DNA from: Devosia riboflavina
GTDB taxonomy: Bacteria > Pseudomonadota > Alphaproteobacteria > Rhizobiales > Devosiaceae
NCBI RefSeq assembly: GCF_000743575.1
Contig: NZ_JQGC01000004.1
Coordinates: forward strand, 124,001-188,000
DNA length: 64,000 nt
Reading direction: 5' to 3'
Made by a program: the position numbers and the translations under genes. This document shows, in pieces, positions 61,930 through 64,000 of the stretch; the stretch's first letter is position 1, and each line of letters opens with the position of its first letter. Under the pieces are notes generated by a model, which was given only the letters and a program-made list of their open reading frames with translations, had not been told where the DNA came from and ran no database searches.

Positions 61930-62913
61930 ATGACCGACAAGAGCCCAACCGCCGAACGCCCCCGCGAACATGCACTTTCCGCCGGCCTCCTCGCCCGCGT
62001 CTTCCACCAGCCCTCGCTGCTCTACTTCAACGCCGTCGCCACCCACCTGTCGATCCGCGAAGCCGCCCGCCGCCTCAACGTCGCCTCCTCCGCCGTGACC
62101 CGACAAGTCGCCCAACTGGAAGATGCCCTAGGCATCACGCTCTTCCTCCGCGACAAGCGCCGCATGCGTCTCTCGCCCGCCGGCGAAATCCTCTTCCGCC
62201 ATTCGCGCCGCCTGACCGCCCCCATGGAAGCCGCCGTTTCCGAGATCGAACTCTTGCGCGGTGTCCGCGCCGGCGTCGTCCGCATCGGCACCGTGGAAAG
62301 CGTCGGCCTCTCCTTCCTTCCCCGCCTCATCACTGAATTCGGCAAGCGCTATCCGCGCCTCACCATCGATCTCTCGATCGTCTCCTCCAGCGAAGTCGTC
62401 GAACGCCTCGTCGAAGAGCGCGTGGACATCGGCTTCGGCTTCATCGCCAAGCCCCCGCGCCAGGTCGATATCGCCTTCCGCCGCGACGTCCACATCGGCG
62501 CCGTCATGGTGCCCGATCACCCCCTGGCCTCGGCGCAAAATCTCACCATGGACCAGTGCCTCGACCACGCGCTCGCCGTGGCCCGCCCGGAAATCTCCAT
62601 CCGTGAGGTGATCGAACCCTTCCTCCGCCGCTCCGGCTCCATGCTGCCGCCCATGGTCGAGGTCAACTCCATCCGCATGCTGGTCGAACTGGCGCTAGGT
62701 GGCCATTACCTCTCGATCATGACGCCCATCGGCGCGCAGAACGAAATCGCCGACGGCCGGCTCATCTTCAAACCCCTCAGCGATAGCGGCCTGCCTACCA
62801 ATCGCTTCGGCATCCTGGTCCGCGCCGGCACATCGCTCCACTTGGCGCCTGCCATCTTCTTCGATCACGCCAAGGGCTATTTCGAAGAGCTGCAATTGCC
62901 TGGCGCCATCTAG
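61930..62913 (+). CDS. LysR-family transcriptional regulator
   Basis: 327 residues. N-terminal winged HTH (LLYFNAVATHLSIREAARRL, then NVASSAVTRQVAQLEDALGI) and the LysR effector-binding domain from about residue 105. It sits between the divergent uraH-xdh operon and puuE-uraD, so it is probably the purine-catabolism regulator responding to urate or a ureide. No strong ribosome site before the ATG at 61930. Confidence 0.9.
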   Translation: MTDKSPTAERPREHALSAGLLARVFHQPSLLYFNAVATHLSIREAARRLNVASSAVTRQVAQLEDALGITLFLRDKRRMRLSPAGEILFRHSRRLTAPMEAAVSEIELLRGVRAGVVRIGTVESVGLSFLPRLITEFGKRYPRLTIDLSIVSSSEVVERLVEERVDIGFGFIAKPPRQVDIAFRRDVHIGAVMVPDHPLASAQNLTMDQCLDHALAVARPEISIREVIEPFLRRSGSMLPPMVEVNSIRMLVELALGGHYLSIMTPIGAQNEIADGRLIFKPLSDSGLPTNRFGILVRAGTSLHLAPAIFFDHAKGYFEELQLPGAI

Positions 62914-62971
62914 CGCAATCACCGGACTTGCGCTTACGTTGACGCAGACTCCTACGACGAATGAGACATCG

Positions 62972-64000
62972 ATGAACCGCTACCCCCGTGACATGCAAGG
63001 CTATGGCCGCAATATTCCCAATGCGAACTGGCCCGGCGGTGCCCATGTGGCGGTGCAATTCGTGCTCAATTACGAAGAGGGCGGCGAGAACAATATTCTC
63101 CACGGCGACGCGGCCTCCGAAGCCTTCCTCGTCGACGTGCTCGGCGCCGCGCCCTGGCCCGGCCAGCGCCACGCCAATGTGGAGAGCATGTACGAATACG
63201 GCGCCCGCGCCGGCTTCTGGCGCCTCCACCGCCTCTTCACCGAAGCCAGTCTCCCCGTCACCATCTACGGCGTCGCCACCGCCCTGATGCGCGCCCCCGA
63301 ACAGCTCGCCGCCATGCAGGAAGCCGGCTGGGAAATCGCCTCCCACGGCTACAAGTGGGTGCAGCACAAGGACATGTCGCCCGCAGAAGAGCGCGCCCAG
63401 ATCGCCGAAGCGATCCGCCTCCACACGCTCGCCACCGGCTCCCGCCCCCTCGGCTGGTACACCGGCCGTTCCTCGCTCAACACCGTCGACCTTGTCGCCG
63501 AACAAGGCGGTTTCGCTTACATTTCAGATACCTACGACGATGACCTCCCCTATTGGAAAGTCATCCACGGCAAGCCGCAGCTCATCATCCCCTATTCCCT
63601 CTCGACCAACGACATGCGCTTCGTCACCGGCCCCGGCTTCGACAATGGCGAGGAATATTTCCAGTTCCTGAAAGACACCTTCGATTGCCTCTACGCCGAA
63701 GGCCAGGCCGGCAGCCCCAAGATGATGTCCCTCGGTCTCCACTGCCGCCTCGTCGGCCAGCCGGGCCGTTTCCAGGGCCTGAAAAAGTTCGTGGATTACG
63801 TCAGGACTTTTGACAAAGTCTGGGTCCCGACTCGTCTCGAGATCGCCCAGCACTGGGCCGAGCATCACCCCTACAAAGCCCCCGAAGTCATCCCCAGCCA
63901 GCTCGACCGCGCCGATTTCGTCACCCGCTACGGCTACATCTTCGAGCATTCCGCCTGGATCGCCGAACGCGCCTGGGACGGCGAACTCGCTCCGGCAAAT
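62972..64000 (+). CDS. puuE: Allantoinase PuuE fused to OHCU decarboxylase (3' end cut by window)
   Basis: 343 residues visible, frame open to the last base. Residues 1-305 are the polysaccharide-deacetylase-type allantoinase (YPRDMQGYGRNIPNANWPGG, NYEEGGEN, ASHGYKWV, LHCRLVGQPGR). From about residue 310 the sequence FVTRYGYIFEHSAWIAERAW matches the start of 2-oxo-4-hydroxy-4-carboxy-5-ureidoimidazoline decarboxylase (UraD), so the protein is probably bifunctional. It would take OHCU to allantoin and on to allantoate. Downstream of the LysR gene by 58 bp. Confidence 0.92.
   Translation, partial: MNRYPRDMQGYGRNIPNANWPGGAHVAVQFVLNYEEGGENNILHGDAASEAFLVDVLGAAPWPGQRHANVESMYEYGARAGFWRLHRLFTEASLPVTIYGVATALMRAPEQLAAMQEAGWEIASHGYKWVQHKDMSPAEERAQIAEAIRLHTLATGSRPLGWYTGRSSLNTVDLVAEQGGFAYISDTYDDDLPYWKVIHGKPQLIIPYSLSTNDMRFVTGPGFDNGEEYFQFLKDTFDCLYAEGQAGSPKMMSLGLHCRLVGQPGRFQGLKKFVDYVRTFDKVWVPTRLEIAQHWAEHHPYKAPEVIPSQLDRADFVTRYGYIFEHSAWIAERAWDGELAPAN

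Noticed and set aside
1..64000. tRNA, rRNA, CRISPR arrays, insertion sequences, integrase-linked islands or prophage genes
   Set aside because: None was found by reading the spacers and proteins. Spacers are short and carry only promoters, terminators and palindromic repeats.

Overview
The window is 64 kb of GC-rich, densely coding chromosomal DNA with many ATGA, GTGA and TTGA stop/start overlaps. Several signs point to an alphaproteobacterium of the Hyphomicrobiales, and a Devosia-like genome is my best guess. These are a petABC cytochrome bc1 operon, hemF, two GGAAC-N16-CGTT promoters of the EcfG general stress type, numerous sugar and purine ABC transporters with AraC and LysR regulators, and palindromic intergenic repeats. 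No rRNA, tRNA, CRISPR array, insertion sequence or prophage was seen. The genus is inference.

Layout. 1-6.8 kb: a family-5 (Opp/Dpp-type) ABC uptake operon cut by the left edge, with two AraC regulators and a phytanoyl-CoA-dioxygenase-like gene. 7-13.8 kb: ychF, a flavin-dependent halogenase translationally coupled to a LysE-type exporter, a RelE/ParE-RHH toxin-antitoxin pair, and a GH4 glycosidase divergent from an AraC regulator. 13.9-21.1 kb: a periplasmic protein next to a GGDEF-EAL protein, tandem MaoC hot-dog genes, a TerC protein and small genes. 21.2-27.8 kb: apt, petABC, then trmL-hemF-ATPase. 27.8-36.2 kb: CCA-adding enzyme, two NUDIX hydrolases, GNAT, glutathionyl-hydroquinone reductase, a phosphoesterase and the murL-murD2-SMR operon (alternative route to D-glutamate in peptidoglycan). 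36.2-42.4 kb: a TPR protein, an atypical receiver with a structured leader, MgtC, a xylitol-type dehydrogenase and a CHASE4-GGDEF cyclase. 42.5-47.1 kb: adenine deaminase, a CocE hydrolase, a HugZ-type protein and a duplicated small membrane protein. 47.1-64 kb: malate synthase G and a large purine-catabolism cluster.

The purine cluster is the main functional unit. On the minus strand uraH-xdhA-xdhB-xdhC is followed by a BMP-type nucleoside ABC transporter (ATPase, two permeases, binding protein), then puuD and guaD, with glcB downstream. On the plus strand a LysR gene and a puuE-uraD fusion (cut by the right edge) diverge from it. Together with the separate adenine deaminase this gives uptake of purines or nucleosides, deamination to hypoxanthine and xanthine, oxidation to urate, and conversion through 5-hydroxyisourate and OHCU to allantoin and beyond. 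Malate synthase could assimilate the glyoxylate released.

The most unusual sequence signals are non-coding. A 40-nt, two-hairpin core occurs twice, each time flanked by gene-specific complementary arms overlapping the stop codon of ychF or petC. There are also a densely inverted-repeat-filled 310-bp convergent spacer at 38.7-39.0 kb, a possible terminator/RBS-hairpin leader before an atypical receiver gene, and a perfect 10-bp hairpin burying the ribosome binding site of a small membrane protein.
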